The notes under the pieces are model-generated. The model was not told the origin of the DNA, made no database searches, and saw nothing but the letters and a program-made list of their open reading frames with translations. A stretch of DNA of 62,103 bases from Candidatus Accumulibacter meliphilus (GTDB lineage Bacteria > Pseudomonadota > Gammaproteobacteria > Burkholderiales > Rhodocyclaceae), in contig QPGA01000008.1 of NCBI GenBank assembly GCA_003332265.1, positions 56,006 through 118,108 on the forward strand, in the 5' to 3' direction. Shown here piece after piece: positions 38,613 to 48,357 of the stretch. The translations under genes and the position numbers were made by a program. Each line of letters begins with the position of its first letter. Positions within the stretch are counted from its first letter, which is position 1.

Positions 38613-39688
38613 GGGGGAGCGCCGCCGGGCAGTGAGCGCAGCAGTTCGGCCAGGCTGCGGCTACCGTCGTCGCTGGCGATGATGTTGACTACCTGGCCCG
38701 GGCGCAACTGCAGGTGACCGTGGGTGATGACCTGTTCGTCTGCCGCGAGGCCCTTGACGACTTCGACCAGCCCGGGGCGACGCCCGCCAATCTGCAATTC
38801 ACGCTTGTCGACCTTGCCGTCGGTGCTCACCACAAAAACGAACTGCTGCTCGGCAAGCGGCAGCAGCGCCTCCTCCGGAATGACCAGTGTCAGGCGCGAC
38901 TCTTGCTGCACGACGACGTTCATCAGCAGGCCGGGCCTGAGCAGGTGCTCGGGGTTCGGCAGCGTCGCGCGCACGCGAATCGAACGGGTGACCGGATCGA
39001 TACGGCTATTCACCGCCTTGATCGTGCCGTCGAAGCGGCGCCCGGGAAAAGCGCGGCTGCTGGCGCTTACCTCCAGCCCGGGCCGCAGCACCTCGAGGTA
39101 AGTAGCGGCGACCGGAAACTCGAGTTTGACGGCGCTGTCGTCATCGACCGTGGTGATCAGGTCGCCGGGCTCGACCAGTGCGCCGACGCTCAGATCGCGC
39201 AGGCCGACGACGCCGGCGAAGGGCGCCTTGATCTGCCGGTCGGCCAGCCGCGACTCGATGGCTGCCAGTCGGGCACGCGCCGTTTCCCAGTCACGCTGGC
39301 GTTCGTCGAGCTGCGATTTGGCCGCCGTGCCCTTGGCGGCCAGGGACTGGAAACGCTGATACTGACGCAGCGCTTCGCTGACCGTGGCACGCGCTTCCTC
39401 GAGCTGGGCGTGTTCCTCGCGGCTGCTCAATTCGGCGAGTAGCTGGCCCTTCTCGACCCGGTCGCCGTCGTCGAAGTGGAGGGCTCTGACGGTTTCCGTG
39501 ACCGTTGCCGTCAAGGCCACCGATTCCATGGCGGCGACCGTGCCCAGCGCTTCGATGCTGTCGGCGTACTGGATTTGGCGCGCCGGGGCGACGATCACGC
39601 TCGCCGGCGGCGGGTCGGCTGCCAGGGCCACGCCGCAGAGCAGGGCCAGGCTGGCAAGCAGCAGGTGCAGGTCGGTGTTGCTGCGCAT
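38609..39688 (-). CDS. RND efflux periplasmic adaptor subunit
   Basis: This 359-residue protein links the RND pump to an outer-membrane channel. It has a signal peptide (LHLLLASLALLCGVALAADPP), a lipoyl-like half motif (ESVALTATVTETVRALHFDDGDRVEKGQLLAEL split by a helical hairpin), a coiled-coil region about residues 95-150, and the second lipoyl half with IKAPFAGVVGLRDLSVGALV. It is slightly short but complete for the family. The stop overlaps the pump start, so both are made from one transcript. Confidence 0.94.
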   Translation of the reverse strand: MRSNTDLHLLLASLALLCGVALAADPPPASVIVAPARQIQYADSIEALGTVAAMESVALTATVTETVRALHFDDGDRVEKGQLLAELSSREEHAQLEEARATVSEALRQYQRFQSLAAKGTAAKSQLDERQRDWETARARLAAIESRLADRQIKAPFAGVVGLRDLSVGALVEPGDLITTVDDDSAVKLEFPVAATYLEVLRPGLEVSASSRAFPGRRFDGTIKAVNSRIDPVTRSIRVRATLPNPEHLLRPGLLMNVVVQQESRLTLVIPEEALLPLAEQQFVFVVSTDGKVDKRELQIGGRRPGLVEVVKGLAADEQVITHGHLQLRPGQVVNIIASDDGSRSLAELLRSLPGGAPP

Positions 39689-39762
39689 GGGGCTCCCATC
39701 GGTCTGCCAGGTTCTATACAGCGTGGGCTTGCCGAAGAACGTGGCCGGCCGGCTGCTCCGGC

Positions 39763-40038
39763 TCAGTTGTTGTTCATTTCCGCAGCCGCTTGCCGCATGG
39801 TTCTTCTCGGAACGGTCAAATCTATCTCCGGACAGGGTGCCGGGGAACCGATCAAGATCACCATATGCCCTTTGGGCACTTTTTTCTGTACTTCGGCGTC
39901 GATATAAAGGGTATTCATGGCCACTGGCGGGCTACTCCCCTGCCATATCACCTCATTCGATCGCGTATAGATGATGTAGCACGCAGAAGAGGCCGCCGTG
40001 GAAAAAGAAAATGCCAGCACAGCAAAAATAGCTCTCAT
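39763..40038 (-). CDS. Small exported protein, unknown
   Basis: This 91-residue protein begins with a signal peptide (RAIFAVLAFSFSTAASSA), followed by CYIIYTRSNEVIWQGSSPPV and a segment ending in GHMVILIGSPAPCPEIDL; the two mature cysteines could form a disulfide. The pattern suggests a small periplasmic protein that I do not recognise by name. GAGGTCTGAG precedes the ATG. It stands 74 bp upstream of the RND adaptor gene on the same strand and may be part of that unit. Confidence 0.7.
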   Translation of the reverse strand: MRAIFAVLAFSFSTAASSACYIIYTRSNEVIWQGSSPPVAMNTLYIDAEVQKKVPKGHMVILIGSPAPCPEIDLTVPRRTMRQAAAEMNNN

Positions 40039-40083
40039 CTCAGACCTCTCGATAGTCCCGCAACGACAATGCCTCGTACCCAG

Positions 40084-40100
40084 CGGCGATTCTATCGCCG
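40084..40100. terminator. Short hairpin between two minus-strand genes
   Basis: CGGCGAT and ATCGCCG pair as a 7-bp stem around a TCT loop in the gap downstream of the 132-residue unknown gene on the minus strand. No T tract follows on that strand, so terminator function is only possible. Confidence 0.35.
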
Positions 40101-40167
40101 ATCAAGGTGCTCGCGGCGGAATGAGTTTCCCCCGAAATTTTTCCTTCCAAGGGTAATCCAAACCACC

Positions 40168-40566
40168 CTAACGGGGAAGGATGCTTGAAGCCTGATCGGC
40201 CAGAGCGCTATCCAGTAGCCGCTCGCATTCCATCATCAGCGTGCGTCCAATCTCGGACTCGTAGTTCGCATCGAGTGCTTCCATCATTTCGTGCGCCGTG
40301 TGCAGTCCGGCTTCGCGCGACAGGGTGTCGGCAATCTGCCGTGTCAGTTGCTCGCTCAAGGCCGACAGCTGCCGTCGCTCGGCGAGGGGCAGGCGGCGTT
40401 GCGAGCGCGCCAACCAGTCGGCGGCGAGAGTGGCACCCTGGTCTTCTTTCAGCCACTGGTCATGGCTGTAGTAGACCGACAAGCGTTCGGCAGCGAGGGC
40501 AAAGATCAAGGCGATGCTTATCCCACGCTCAGGCGTGGGCGAAAGCAAGGCATTTTCCCCGCTCAT
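40168..40566 (-). CDS. Hypothetical cytosolic protein downstream of clcA
   Basis: The frame from the ATG at 40566 encodes 132 residues, mostly helical and charged, with no signal peptide or membrane helix: GISIALIFALAAERLSVYYS then LAERRQLSALSEQLTRQIAD and HEMMEALDANYESEIGRTLM. The frame is open further upstream to 40848, but that part is antisense-phase sequence of clcA and was left out. I do not recognise the family. It lies 113 bp after the clcA stop on the same strand, so co-transcription is possible. Confidence 0.6.
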   Translation of the reverse strand: MSGENALLSPTPERGISIALIFALAAERLSVYYSHDQWLKEDQGATLAADWLARSQRRLPLAERRQLSALSEQLTRQIADTLSREAGLHTAHEMMEALDANYESEIGRTLMMECERLLDSALADQASSILPR

Positions 40567-40678
40567 CTGCGCCCCGGCCACCGGCACGGGGGCACACGCA
40601 GCTCGTGCCTGGCGGTTCGCCTGAGCGTTCCCGCCCGCGCTCCATTGCACGTCGCAGAGATGGCCATCCAATAAGCAA

Positions 40679-42106
40679 TCACTGCCTGTTCGCTTCCTTG
40701 GGGGGGGGCTGCTCCGGTCCCGGTTCCGGCCCGGACTGAGCCTCTGGCGCCGGCACCGGTTCGGCTGCAAGCTTCGCCGCTGCAGTTTGCGCGCGCTGTT
40801 GGGCAATGAAGCCCAGAGCCAGCTGCTGATAAAGTTCCGGACTGACACGTCCGCTCACTGCCTTGGCGATCAGCGTGACCGCCATGAGGCTGATGACCAT
40901 CTCGTGACCGTCGATCATTTCCATGACGATGATCGCCGCCGTGATCGGCGATTGCGTGACCGCGGCCAGGAAGGCAGCCATGCACAGTGCTGTCACCGGT
41001 ACTGCTTCGACACCAAAGCCGAGAATGGCGCTGGTACTGGCGCCAAGGGCTGCGCCGACGGCCAGGCAGGGCGCGAAAATGCCGCCGGGAATGCCGGAGA
41101 AATAGGTGATGACCGTGGCTACGAAGCGGGTGACGGGAGCGTGCCAGGGGGCCGACAAGGCGTCGCTGGAAAGCAGTGACGAGCTCACCGCGTAGCCGCT
41201 GCCAAAAGACAAGCCGCCGCCAAGCCAACCGACCAGGGCAATGAGCAGCCCGCAGCCACCGGCAAACAGCACCGGTCGTGCGCTGCGCCAGCGCCACAGG
41301 AAGAACCTGGGGTGTGTTTGTGGCCACAGGAGCAGACGGCTGAAAATACCGCCGAGCAGCCCGCAGGCCATGCCATAGAACAGAACCGGGCCAACGATCT
41401 CGGTGAATTGCGAGATCTTCATGCGCCCGAAGTGGTAGTAATTGCCTTCCAGCGCGATGGCCACCAGGCCCGACAGGATGATCGTGCCGACCAGGATCCC
41501 GGTCGTCTTGGCTTCCAGGCGTTTGCCCAGTTCCTCGACGGCAAAGACGATGCCGGCGAGTGGTGTATTGAAGGCGGCAGCGATTCCTGCCGCGCCGCCG
41601 GCGAGAATCAGATCTGCTGGGGCTATTGCTCGTGCGTGCGGCAGGAAGCGATGCGAGAAGTGCAGAATCGACGCCGCGACCTGCACCGATGGTCCTTCGC
41701 GACCGGCGGAAAAGCCGCCCAGCAAGGCCATCGATCCGACGAGGATCTTGCCGCAGGCGATGCGTAGCGAGACCAGACCGCTGACCGACTCCCCGCGCGC
41801 AGCAAGATGGGTCGCCGCGATGACCTGCGGGATACCGCTGCCCTGTCCGCCCGGGAAAAACTTCCGCGTCAGCCAGACGGCCAGCATCCCGGCCAGCGGC
41901 GCAGTAAGAAACGGCATCCAGGGAAATGGCAAGCCGGGATGGTAGTTGTAGAGGTCGAAAAAAGTCCTCAGCGAGAGATCGGCGAGTCTCGTGAAGGCGA
42001 CCACGGCCAGGCCCGCGCAAGCCGCGGCCCCCCACAAGGTCAAACGGGTACGCCACCTGAAGGTGCTGAGTCTGCCGCGGAGAGGATTCATGTGTTTCAT
42101 TGGCAT
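40679..42106 (-). CDS. clcA: ClC-family chloride/proton antiporter
   Basis: This 475-residue membrane protein belongs to the ClC family, which exchanges chloride for protons and helps acid resistance. Ion-path motifs are present in order: GGQGSGIPQV (about residues 86-95), GFSAGREGPSVQ with gating Glu137, and GIPGGIFAPCLAVGAALG. The internal acidic residue of the transporters is present in VFAVEELGK, so an antiporter rather than a channel is likely. There are no C-terminal CBS domains; the tail is Pro/Glu rich and contains a run of nine C on the coding strand. ACAGGA precedes the ATG. It is divergent from the PuuD-like gene. Confidence 0.92.
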   Translation of the reverse strand: MPMKHMNPLRGRLSTFRWRTRLTLWGAAACAGLAVVAFTRLADLSLRTFFDLYNYHPGLPFPWMPFLTAPLAGMLAVWLTRKFFPGGQGSGIPQVIAATHLAARGESVSGLVSLRIACGKILVGSMALLGGFSAGREGPSVQVAASILHFSHRFLPHARAIAPADLILAGGAAGIAAAFNTPLAGIVFAVEELGKRLEAKTTGILVGTIILSGLVAIALEGNYYHFGRMKISQFTEIVGPVLFYGMACGLLGGIFSRLLLWPQTHPRFFLWRWRSARPVLFAGGCGLLIALVGWLGGGLSFGSGYAVSSSLLSSDALSAPWHAPVTRFVATVITYFSGIPGGIFAPCLAVGAALGASTSAILGFGVEAVPVTALCMAAFLAAVTQSPITAAIIVMEMIDGHEMVISLMAVTLIAKAVSGRVSPELYQQLALGFIAQQRAQTAAAKLAAEPVPAPEAQSGPEPGPEQPPPKEANRQ

Positions 42107-42376
42107 CCTGTCGGTGTGGTTGAGGGCTGCCGCGACGCGCGGGACTGGTCAGACTGGCAAGCGGCGGGAGAAGGATGCGCCGCGCTGGCAGGCTGCGCCG
42201 ACGGAAAATTGCAACTTCGGGCAGCGGCCAAGCGCGCAGTCTAGCATCCGCGGCGGCAACTGTGAGCAGACCGGCAAGTGGCGCGCAAATCGCTGCCGGG
42301 TGGTCGACCGCCGCGACATGATGAGCGCCGGTATGCTAGGCTCAGACGTCGCAGTTTGACACTTCAAGGAGGTCCC

Positions 42377-43159
42377 ATGAGCCGGCGCCCATTACGTATT
42401 GGCCTTTCGGCGCGCATTTATCATCCGCAGGCCGGCGCAACGGCCCTGCTGTCGAAATCGCTGCACTACCTCGAACAGTCGGTGGCGCATTGGGTGATGG
42501 CGCGCGATGTGATGGTGTTCATGATTCCGGCGGTGAGCGGTGACGGCATCGTCAATCGCAGCAGCATCCGCCTCTCGGACTACGCAGAGTACCTCGACGG
42601 CCTGCTCCTGCAAGGCGGTGCCGACGTCAGCCCGCAAAGCTATGGCGAGGAGGCGCTGCATCCGGATTGGGGGGGGGATATCGTGCGCGATGCCTACGAA
42701 ATGGAGCTGCTGCACGAATTCATCGAGGCCGGCAAGGCGGTTTTGGGCATCTGTCGCGGTGCGCAGGTGATCAATGTGGCCCGCGGCGGAACGCTCTATC
42801 AGGACATTGCGACGCAGATCGAGGCGGCGGGAGCGCATGTCCATGACGATTATGACCGCCACAGCCATGCCATTGCCTGGGAGGAGGATGCTGGCCTGGC
42901 CAGGCTCTATCCTGGTGCCAGGGGTGGCCAGGTGATCTCGATTCATCACCAGTCGATCAAGGCGCTTGGCCGCGGCCTGACGGTTGAGGCTCGTGGCGAG
43001 AGCGACGGAGTGATCGAAGCGGTACGCCTGCAAGGCAAACCCTATGTTTTGGGTCTGCAGTGGCATCCCGAGTTTCATCCGCCGGGAAGTCCGGACTTGC
43101 TGGACAGTACGCCAATTCTCGACGAGTTTCTCAACGCCGCGCGCGGCCATCGCTGGTGA
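42377..43159 (+). CDS. PuuD-like gamma-glutamyl peptidase (class I GATase)
   Basis: This 260-residue protein belongs to the peptidase C26 family, which includes gamma-glutamyl-GABA hydrolase PuuD. It has the nucleophile elbow GICRGAQVINVARGG and the His/Glu pair in LQWHPEFHPPGSPDL. The start at 42377 follows a perfect AAGGAGGT; in-frame codons upstream to 42278 have no family similarity. A run of nine G at 42669-42677 lies in the coding sequence, so slippage could switch the frame. No putrescine-pathway partners are nearby, so the substrate is uncertain. A strong hairpin ends the gene. Confidence 0.88.
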   Translation: MSRRPLRIGLSARIYHPQAGATALLSKSLHYLEQSVAHWVMARDVMVFMIPAVSGDGIVNRSSIRLSDYAEYLDGLLLQGGADVSPQSYGEEALHPDWGGDIVRDAYEMELLHEFIEAGKAVLGICRGAQVINVARGGTLYQDIATQIEAAGAHVHDDYDRHSHAIAWEEDAGLARLYPGARGGQVISIHHQSIKALGRGLTVEARGESDGVIEAVRLQGKPYVLGLQWHPEFHPPGSPDLLDSTPILDEFLNAARGHRW

Positions 43160-43171
43160 AGCGATGCGCTT

Positions 43172-43214
43172 GCGGCGAAGGGCGGCTAGCGGTCAGCTGG
43201 CCGCCCTTCGCCGC
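43172..43214. terminator. Strong bidirectional terminator hairpin
   Basis: A 15-bp perfect inverted repeat (GCGGCGAAGGGCGGC paired with GCCGCCCTTCGCCGC) around a 13-base loop fills the gap between the converging PuuD-like and MalQ-TreY genes. The placement and stem strength support termination from both sides, although no T tract is present. Confidence 0.75.
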
Positions 43215-43218
43215 GGCC

Positions 43219-46200
43219 TCAGAGCCCGCCTTCCGCGGCCAGTAGCGCGACCGGGAAGCTGGCCAGGATCGCGCCGATCGGCAACTGCGCGCTGGCCGAA
43301 TGACTCTCGCCGCTGAGCAGATTGCGCCAGCCAGCGGCGGCCAGCCCGTCGGGCAGTTCGAGCACGGTATCGGTCCACACCTCATTGCCCAGCGGCAGCA
43401 CCCGGTTGTCGCCGAGCAGACGCACCGGCAGCAGCGGCACGACGACGACAATGGCGCGCTCGCCGTGGCGGCGCGCGTAGGCGCAGATGTGCGCCGCGTG
43501 CTCGCCGCTGACTTTCAGGGGCAGGTAGTCACCCTGTTCGAGAACCTCCGGCCAGCGCGCGCGCAGCGCCAGACTCTGCCACAAGGTGTACAGCTTGATG
43601 CGCCCGTCGTTCATGTCGGCGACCAGCGGTTGCAGGCGTGCGGGCCATTGTTCCGGCGCTGCGTCGACCAGCGATTGCACCTGCGCCAGCAGCTCGCGGC
43701 GCAGCGCAAAGTCGACCGGCCGACGGTTGTCCGGGTCGACCAGGTTGAACTGCCATAGCTCGCAGCCCTGGTAGATGTCCGGCACGCCCGGTGAAGTGAC
43801 CTTGATCAGCGCCTGGGCCAGGGCATTGATCAGGCCGTGGTGGCTGATCGTCTGCAGCATGGGCACGAAGTCGGCCAGGAACAGGTTCTTGTCGCCGGGT
43901 GCCAGCAGGGCGTGGACAAAGTCGCTGACCGCGCCTTCGTACTCGCTGTTGACCTGCACCCAGCTGCTATGCTCCTTGCCTTCCCGCAGGGCCTTGATCA
44001 TGTACGCATCGATACGCGTCCGATAGTCGGCCAGTTCCTCGTCGTTCGGCGGGCTCAGCGGCCAGGTACCGACCAGTGTCTGGTAGAGCAGATACTCGTC
44101 GTTACGCGACGGGGCATCGACGCCGTCGACCAGATGCTTGCGGCCGCGATTGAGGCGCCGCCAGCGTTTGAGCATCAGTTTCCACGCCGCCGGGATCTCG
44201 GAGAGCACGTTGATGCGCGCGCGCGCGTCCTCGGAACGTTTGCTGTCGTGTGTCGAGGTGGCAAGCATGTTGTGCGGCCAGCGGACGGCACGGGCGCGGG
44301 TGGCGGCATGGAAGGCGGCCACCGAAATGCCGAAGCGGCGCGGCTCGCCGCCAACATCGTTGAGCGAGCTCAGGCGATGGTAACGGTAGAAGGCCGTATC
44401 CTCGACGCCCTTGGCCATCACCGGTGACGACACCTGCTGGAACTTCATGGCGAAGGCTTCCAGCGGCTCGCGGTAGGAGGCGCTGCGGCCGCGGGCGAGA
44501 TCGGTGGTCAGCACGCCGGCAAGGAAGTCGTAGATGCCGGTATCGAACAGCGGGCTGCGTTTTTTTGCCACGGCCACTGCCCAGGCGATGTGGCGGCGGT
44601 CGTCGGCGGACAGTTCGCCATAGGCAACGTAGCTGCGATAGACGGGGAAACAGGCCACTACTTCGATCAAGGCTTCGCGAAGACCGTTGAGGGTAAAGTC
44701 GCAGGTGTCCCGGTCGGCGGCGGCGATACGTGCCAGGCGGTTGGCGAGGACGCTGAACTCGCTCGCCAGAGCGGTGTGCATGATCAGTTTCTTGGCGTCG
44801 TAGGCGAGTTCTTCGAAGTCGCTGTCGACGCCCGTGAAATCGCGGTAGATACGCGTCATGCGTCGTTCCGAGGCGGTATCGACGAAGAGGTTATTGACCA
44901 GGTTGGAAAAGCGATAGCCGGTGGCGCCATGGATCGGCCAGTCATCCGGCAGGCGTTCGTGCTCGGCGAGGATTTTTTCGATGACCAGATAGATGGGCAG
45001 TGCTTCGCCGGGTGTCAGCGGCTTGCCGCCCGCCGCCTGTTGCAGCCGGCGGAAATACGCACCAGGGTCGAACATTCCGTCCGGATGGTCGATACGCAAC
45101 CCCTCAACCTTGCCCTGGGCGACGAGATCGAGAATCAGATGATGGGTGGCGTCGAACACCGCCGGGTCTTCCATGCGCAAGGCGGCGAGGTCGTTGATAT
45201 CAAAAAAGCGGCGATAGTTGATTTCGTCGCAGGCCACCCGCCAATAGGCAAGACGGTAGCCCTGCACCTGGATCAGCTCGTGCAGCAGGTCGAAGCTGGC
45301 GGGATGCCCGGGGCGGCCGTTGAACTCGGCGAGATTGTCGGCGATGTGGTGGGCGATGTCGGCATTTGCATCGGTGAACGCCGCCAGGTGACGCTTATGG
45401 ACTTCCTTGTCACGTTGCCGCTCGGCCATTTTCGGCGCTTTGCTGTTGGTCCGTGCCGGCAGGTGCCCGAAAGCGGTGAGCAGGGTTTCCAGTTCGCCGT
45501 AGCGCTCGTGCCCTTCGCCCAGGGTGGCGGCCAGGCGTTCGCGGCGATGCCCGACGATACGCGGGTAGCTGGCCGGGTCCACCGGCAGCCGGTGCTGGTA
45601 GTAGAAAATGCTGAACTCGCCGCGCACGGCGTCGTAGTCCAGGCGCAGTTCGCCGGCATTGAGCACCTGCCCGTAGTGCGCGCCCAGCAGCGGCAACAGG
45701 ACCTTGCCTTTGAGCTCGCGGTTGAGCGGGTCCCAGTCGATATCGAAGAACGCGCCCCAGGCCGAGGCCGGACCGTTCTCCAGGACGTCCAGCCACCAGG
45801 CGTTGTCCGAGCCCATGATTCCCATATGGTTGGGAACCACGTCGATGACCTGCGACAGACCGTTTTCCTTGAGGGCGGCGGCGAACTCCTCGAATTCCTG
45901 AGGGGTGCCGATTTCCGGATTGAGTTCAGCGTGGCCGACGATGTCGTAACCGTGCGTGCTGCCGGGCCGCGCCCGCAGGTAGGGCGAGGCGTAGCAGTGG
46001 CTGATTCCCAGCGCCGCCAGATAGGACGACAGCGCCCCGGCCTGGGCAAAAGTGAAGTCGCGATTGAACTGCATCCGGTAGGTCGCGCGCGGGATCACCG
46101 TTGCCCGCGAAGGCATCGTCATTTCCTCGGGCGGTACGACCGCCGTGCCGCGCTCGTTGATCAGTTGCTCGCCAACGGCGGCGAAACGCCCGTCTTGCGG

Positions 46201-48357
46201 CCAGTCTTCAAGATCCAGCGGCAGGCGGCGCCGCCAGTTGGGATGCTGGTCGTCACGGCTGCCGGGCAGATTGGCCTGCTCGATAGTGCCGAGAATGTCC
46301 TCGGGCTGGACGACCAGCAGCTGCGCCGGGGTTCTCGCCAGAAAAGCGTGGATGGCGACCGCGAAGTCCTGCGTGAGCTCGGGGACCGAAAAAGGGTGCA
46401 CGCTGGCGCCCTCGGGCAGCAAGTCGGCGTGTTTCAGCGCCATCAGGAAGCGCGCGCGATCCTGGGCGCGGTCGACGACCATTTGCTCGAACTGCGCTTC
46501 GTCGGGGAAAAGTTGCAGCGCCGCGCGGGTGTCGATATCGTGGCCTTTCCAGAAGCCCTTCAAGGTCGGTAGATCGTGGGTACTGACGGCGACCAGCGCC
46601 TGCCGCGGATACTCGCCAGGTGGCTTGAAGTTGCCGTCCTTGCTGCGCTCGAAAAGGAAGGGGCGGTAGGAGAGCACACCGGCGCTCGCCAAGCGCGGCC
46701 GGAAGCCGTCCGGAACGGTGCCCAGGTCTTCGCCGATGACCATGCAGCGATTGCGCTGGCTTTCCAGCGCGACGATGGCCAGCAGGTCGGCGAGCCGATA
46801 GTTGACGTAGGCGCCTTCCGTCGCCGGCCGGCCAACGGGAACCCAGAACAGACGCGCCAGGCCCATCACATGGTCGATGCGCAGCGCGCCACAGTGGCGC
46901 ATGTTGGCGCGCAGCATGGCGATGAAGGGTGCGTAGGCCGCTTCGCGCAGGCGGTGCGGCACCAGTGGCGGTAGCCCCCAGTCCTGGCCGACGGGGTTGA
47001 ACTCGTCAGGCGGCGCACCGACGTAAGCGGCGCTGGCAAAGGCGTTTTGCCATGCCCAGGCTTCGGAGCCGCCGGGATTGACGCCCACCGCCAGATCCTG
47101 ATAAAGGCCGACGCCAAGGCCGCGACGCCATGATTGCTGGCCGAGCGCGGTCAATTGTTCGTCGGCCAGCCACTGCAGCCAGGCCGAGTATTCGATGGCT
47201 TCGGCATGTTCGCTGGCGAAAGTGGCCACCGCAGGTGCCTGCGGGTCGCGGAATTCCTCGGGCCACGCGGGCCATCCCCAGATGGCAGGGTTTTCCTGCT
47301 GGAAGTGCGCCTGCAAGGCCTCGAAACGGGCGTGCAATTCGAGTGTCTGGCCGCCTTGCGCGCGAAACAGGCGGAAAGCGCGTGCCCGGGCGCTGTCATT
47401 GGCCAGGTGCTGGTCGCGGAAGTGGCGGTAAAGTGCGGCCAGCACCTCGCGCTTGGCGGCCGAAACTTCCGCGTAGTCGACCTCGTCGGCAACGCGCAGG
47501 CGTCGCAGCCGGCCCTGGAAGCGCTCGGAGGCGACCAGCTTGCGGGCCGCCTCGCATTCGCTGAACTCGGGGACGGCTTCGACGTCGATGTACAGCACAT
47601 TGACGAAGCAGCGGCTGGACGGGCTGTAGGGGCTGATCCGCGCCGGGTCGTCCGGGAACAGGGCGTGCAGCGGATTGACGCCGATTACCCCGCCACCGGC
47701 GTCCGCTGACAGATCGATCAGGGTGCGCAGGTCGCCGAAGTCGCCGATGCCCCAGTTGCGCCGTGAGCGGACGCCGTAGAGTTGCACCGTCGGACCCCAG
47801 ACACGACCGTCTCCCTGCACGGCGTCGGGCAGGTAGCAGCTGGCCGGGGCGACGACCAGGGTCATCGCCACCTGCGCCAGGCCGCCGCTGCCCGGTTGTT
47901 CGACTTCCAGGCGGTAGTAACCGGCTTCACTCGCTGCCGGCAGGAGTAGTTCGCCGCGCAGGAAGTCGACCCCGTCGACGCGCTGCTCGGCGAGTCTTGG
48001 CAGCTTGGCGGGCTCGAATTCGCCGCTGCTCGTGGCGCCGTTTTCGGCGCTCAGGATCCAGCGGTGTGGCTGGCCGGCACGCGCCACCGGCAGTGAGACG
48101 GCGAGCGTTGGCGTTTCGCCGAGTGCGACCACCTTGACCGGCGGCAGTAGCCGTCGCCACTCATCTTCTTCCAGGCCTTGCAGCAGAGTTGCCGGGTCGC
48201 CATCGGCAGGGAAATGCATCGCCGTCAGCAGGGCGCGCAAAGTCTTTTCGGAGGTGGCGTGCGTTTTTCCCCAGACGTCCTCATAGCCGGCACTGATGCC
48301 GCAGTGCGCGGCAAGTTGCGCCAGTCCGTCGTGGCGCTTTTCGTCAGCGGCGCTCAT
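43219..48357 (-). CDS. MalQ-TreY fusion: 4-alpha-glucanotransferase plus maltooligosyltrehalose synthase
   Basis: This 1712-residue protein joins two enzymes. Residues 1 to about 740 are MalQ, which rearranges alpha-1,4-glucans: LYGVRSRRNWGIGDFGDL, nucleophile Asp in ALRIDHVMGLARLFWVP, and acid/base in VIGEDLGTVP. From residue 746 the sequence is TreY, which converts the reducing end of a glucan to a trehalose unit: ATYRMQFNRDFTFAQAGAL, GLRIDHPDGMFDP, ILAEHERLPDDW and HDSKRSEDARARI. Each part has full length. At the junction (about 46122) GAGGAA precedes ATGACGATG, a well-placed ribosome binding site, so separate TreY may also be made. The start overlaps the treZ stop (ATGA). A sequencing error that hides a stop is possible but not indicated. 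Confidence 0.93.
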   Translation of the reverse strand: MSAADEKRHDGLAQLAAHCGISAGYEDVWGKTHATSEKTLRALLTAMHFPADGDPATLLQGLEEDEWRRLLPPVKVVALGETPTLAVSLPVARAGQPHRWILSAENGATSSGEFEPAKLPRLAEQRVDGVDFLRGELLLPAASEAGYYRLEVEQPGSGGLAQVAMTLVVAPASCYLPDAVQGDGRVWGPTVQLYGVRSRRNWGIGDFGDLRTLIDLSADAGGGVIGVNPLHALFPDDPARISPYSPSSRCFVNVLYIDVEAVPEFSECEAARKLVASERFQGRLRRLRVADEVDYAEVSAAKREVLAALYRHFRDQHLANDSARARAFRLFRAQGGQTLELHARFEALQAHFQQENPAIWGWPAWPEEFRDPQAPAVATFASEHAEAIEYSAWLQWLADEQLTALGQQSWRRGLGVGLYQDLAVGVNPGGSEAWAWQNAFASAAYVGAPPDEFNPVGQDWGLPPLVPHRLREAAYAPFIAMLRANMRHCGALRIDHVMGLARLFWVPVGRPATEGAYVNYRLADLLAIVALESQRNRCMVIGEDLGTVPDGFRPRLASAGVLSYRPFLFERSKDGNFKPPGEYPRQALVAVSTHDLPTLKGFWKGHDIDTRAALQLFPDEAQFEQMVVDRAQDRARFLMALKHADLLPEGASVHPFSVPELTQDFAVAIHAFLARTPAQLLVVQPEDILGTIEQANLPGSRDDQHPNWRRRLPLDLEDWPQDGRFAAVGEQLINERGTAVVPPEEMTMPSRATVIPRATYRMQFNRDFTFAQAGALSSYLAALGISHCYASPYLRARPGSTHGYDIVGHAELNPEIGTPQEFEEFAAALKENGLSQVIDVVPNHMGIMGSDNAWWLDVLENGPASAWGAFFDIDWDPLNRELKGKVLLPLLGAHYGQVLNAGELRLDYDAVRGEFSIFYYQHRLPVDPASYPRIVGHRRERLAATLGEGHERYGELETLLTAFGHLPARTNSKAPKMAERQRDKEVHKRHLAAFTDANADIAHHIADNLAEFNGRPGHPASFDLLHELIQVQGYRLAYWRVACDEINYRRFFDINDLAALRMEDPAVFDATHHLILDLVAQGKVEGLRIDHPDGMFDPGAYFRRLQQAAGGKPLTPGEALPIYLVIEKILAEHERLPDDWPIHGATGYRFSNLVNNLFVDTASERRMTRIYRDFTGVDSDFEELAYDAKKLIMHTALASEFSVLANRLARIAAADRDTCDFTLNGLREALIEVVACFPVYRSYVAYGELSADDRRHIAWAVAVAKKRSPLFDTGIYDFLAGVLTTDLARGRSASYREPLEAFAMKFQQVSSPVMAKGVEDTAFYRYHRLSSLNDVGGEPRRFGISVAAFHAATRARAVRWPHNMLATSTHDSKRSEDARARINVLSEIPAAWKLMLKRWRRLNRGRKHLVDGVDAPSRNDEYLLYQTLVGTWPLSPPNDEELADYRTRIDAYMIKALREGKEHSSWVQVNSEYEGAVSDFVHALLAPGDKNLFLADFVPMLQTISHHGLINALAQALIKVTSPGVPDIYQGCELWQFNLVDPDNRRPVDFALRRELLAQVQSLVDAAPEQWPARLQPLVADMNDGRIKLYTLWQSLALRARWPEVLEQGDYLPLKVSGEHAAHICAYARRHGERAIVVVVPLLPVRLLGDNRVLPLGNEVWTDTVLELPDGLAAAGWRNLLSGESHSASAQLPIGAILASFPVALLAAEGGL

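Noticed and set aside
37038-38717. 559-codon open frame on the plus strand
   Set aside because: It is antisense to the RND pump gene and has a translation dominated by Gln/His/Arg/Asp with no motif.
44590-46572. 660-codon open frame on the plus strand
   Set aside because: It is antisense to the TreY part of the fusion and contains no recognisable domain.
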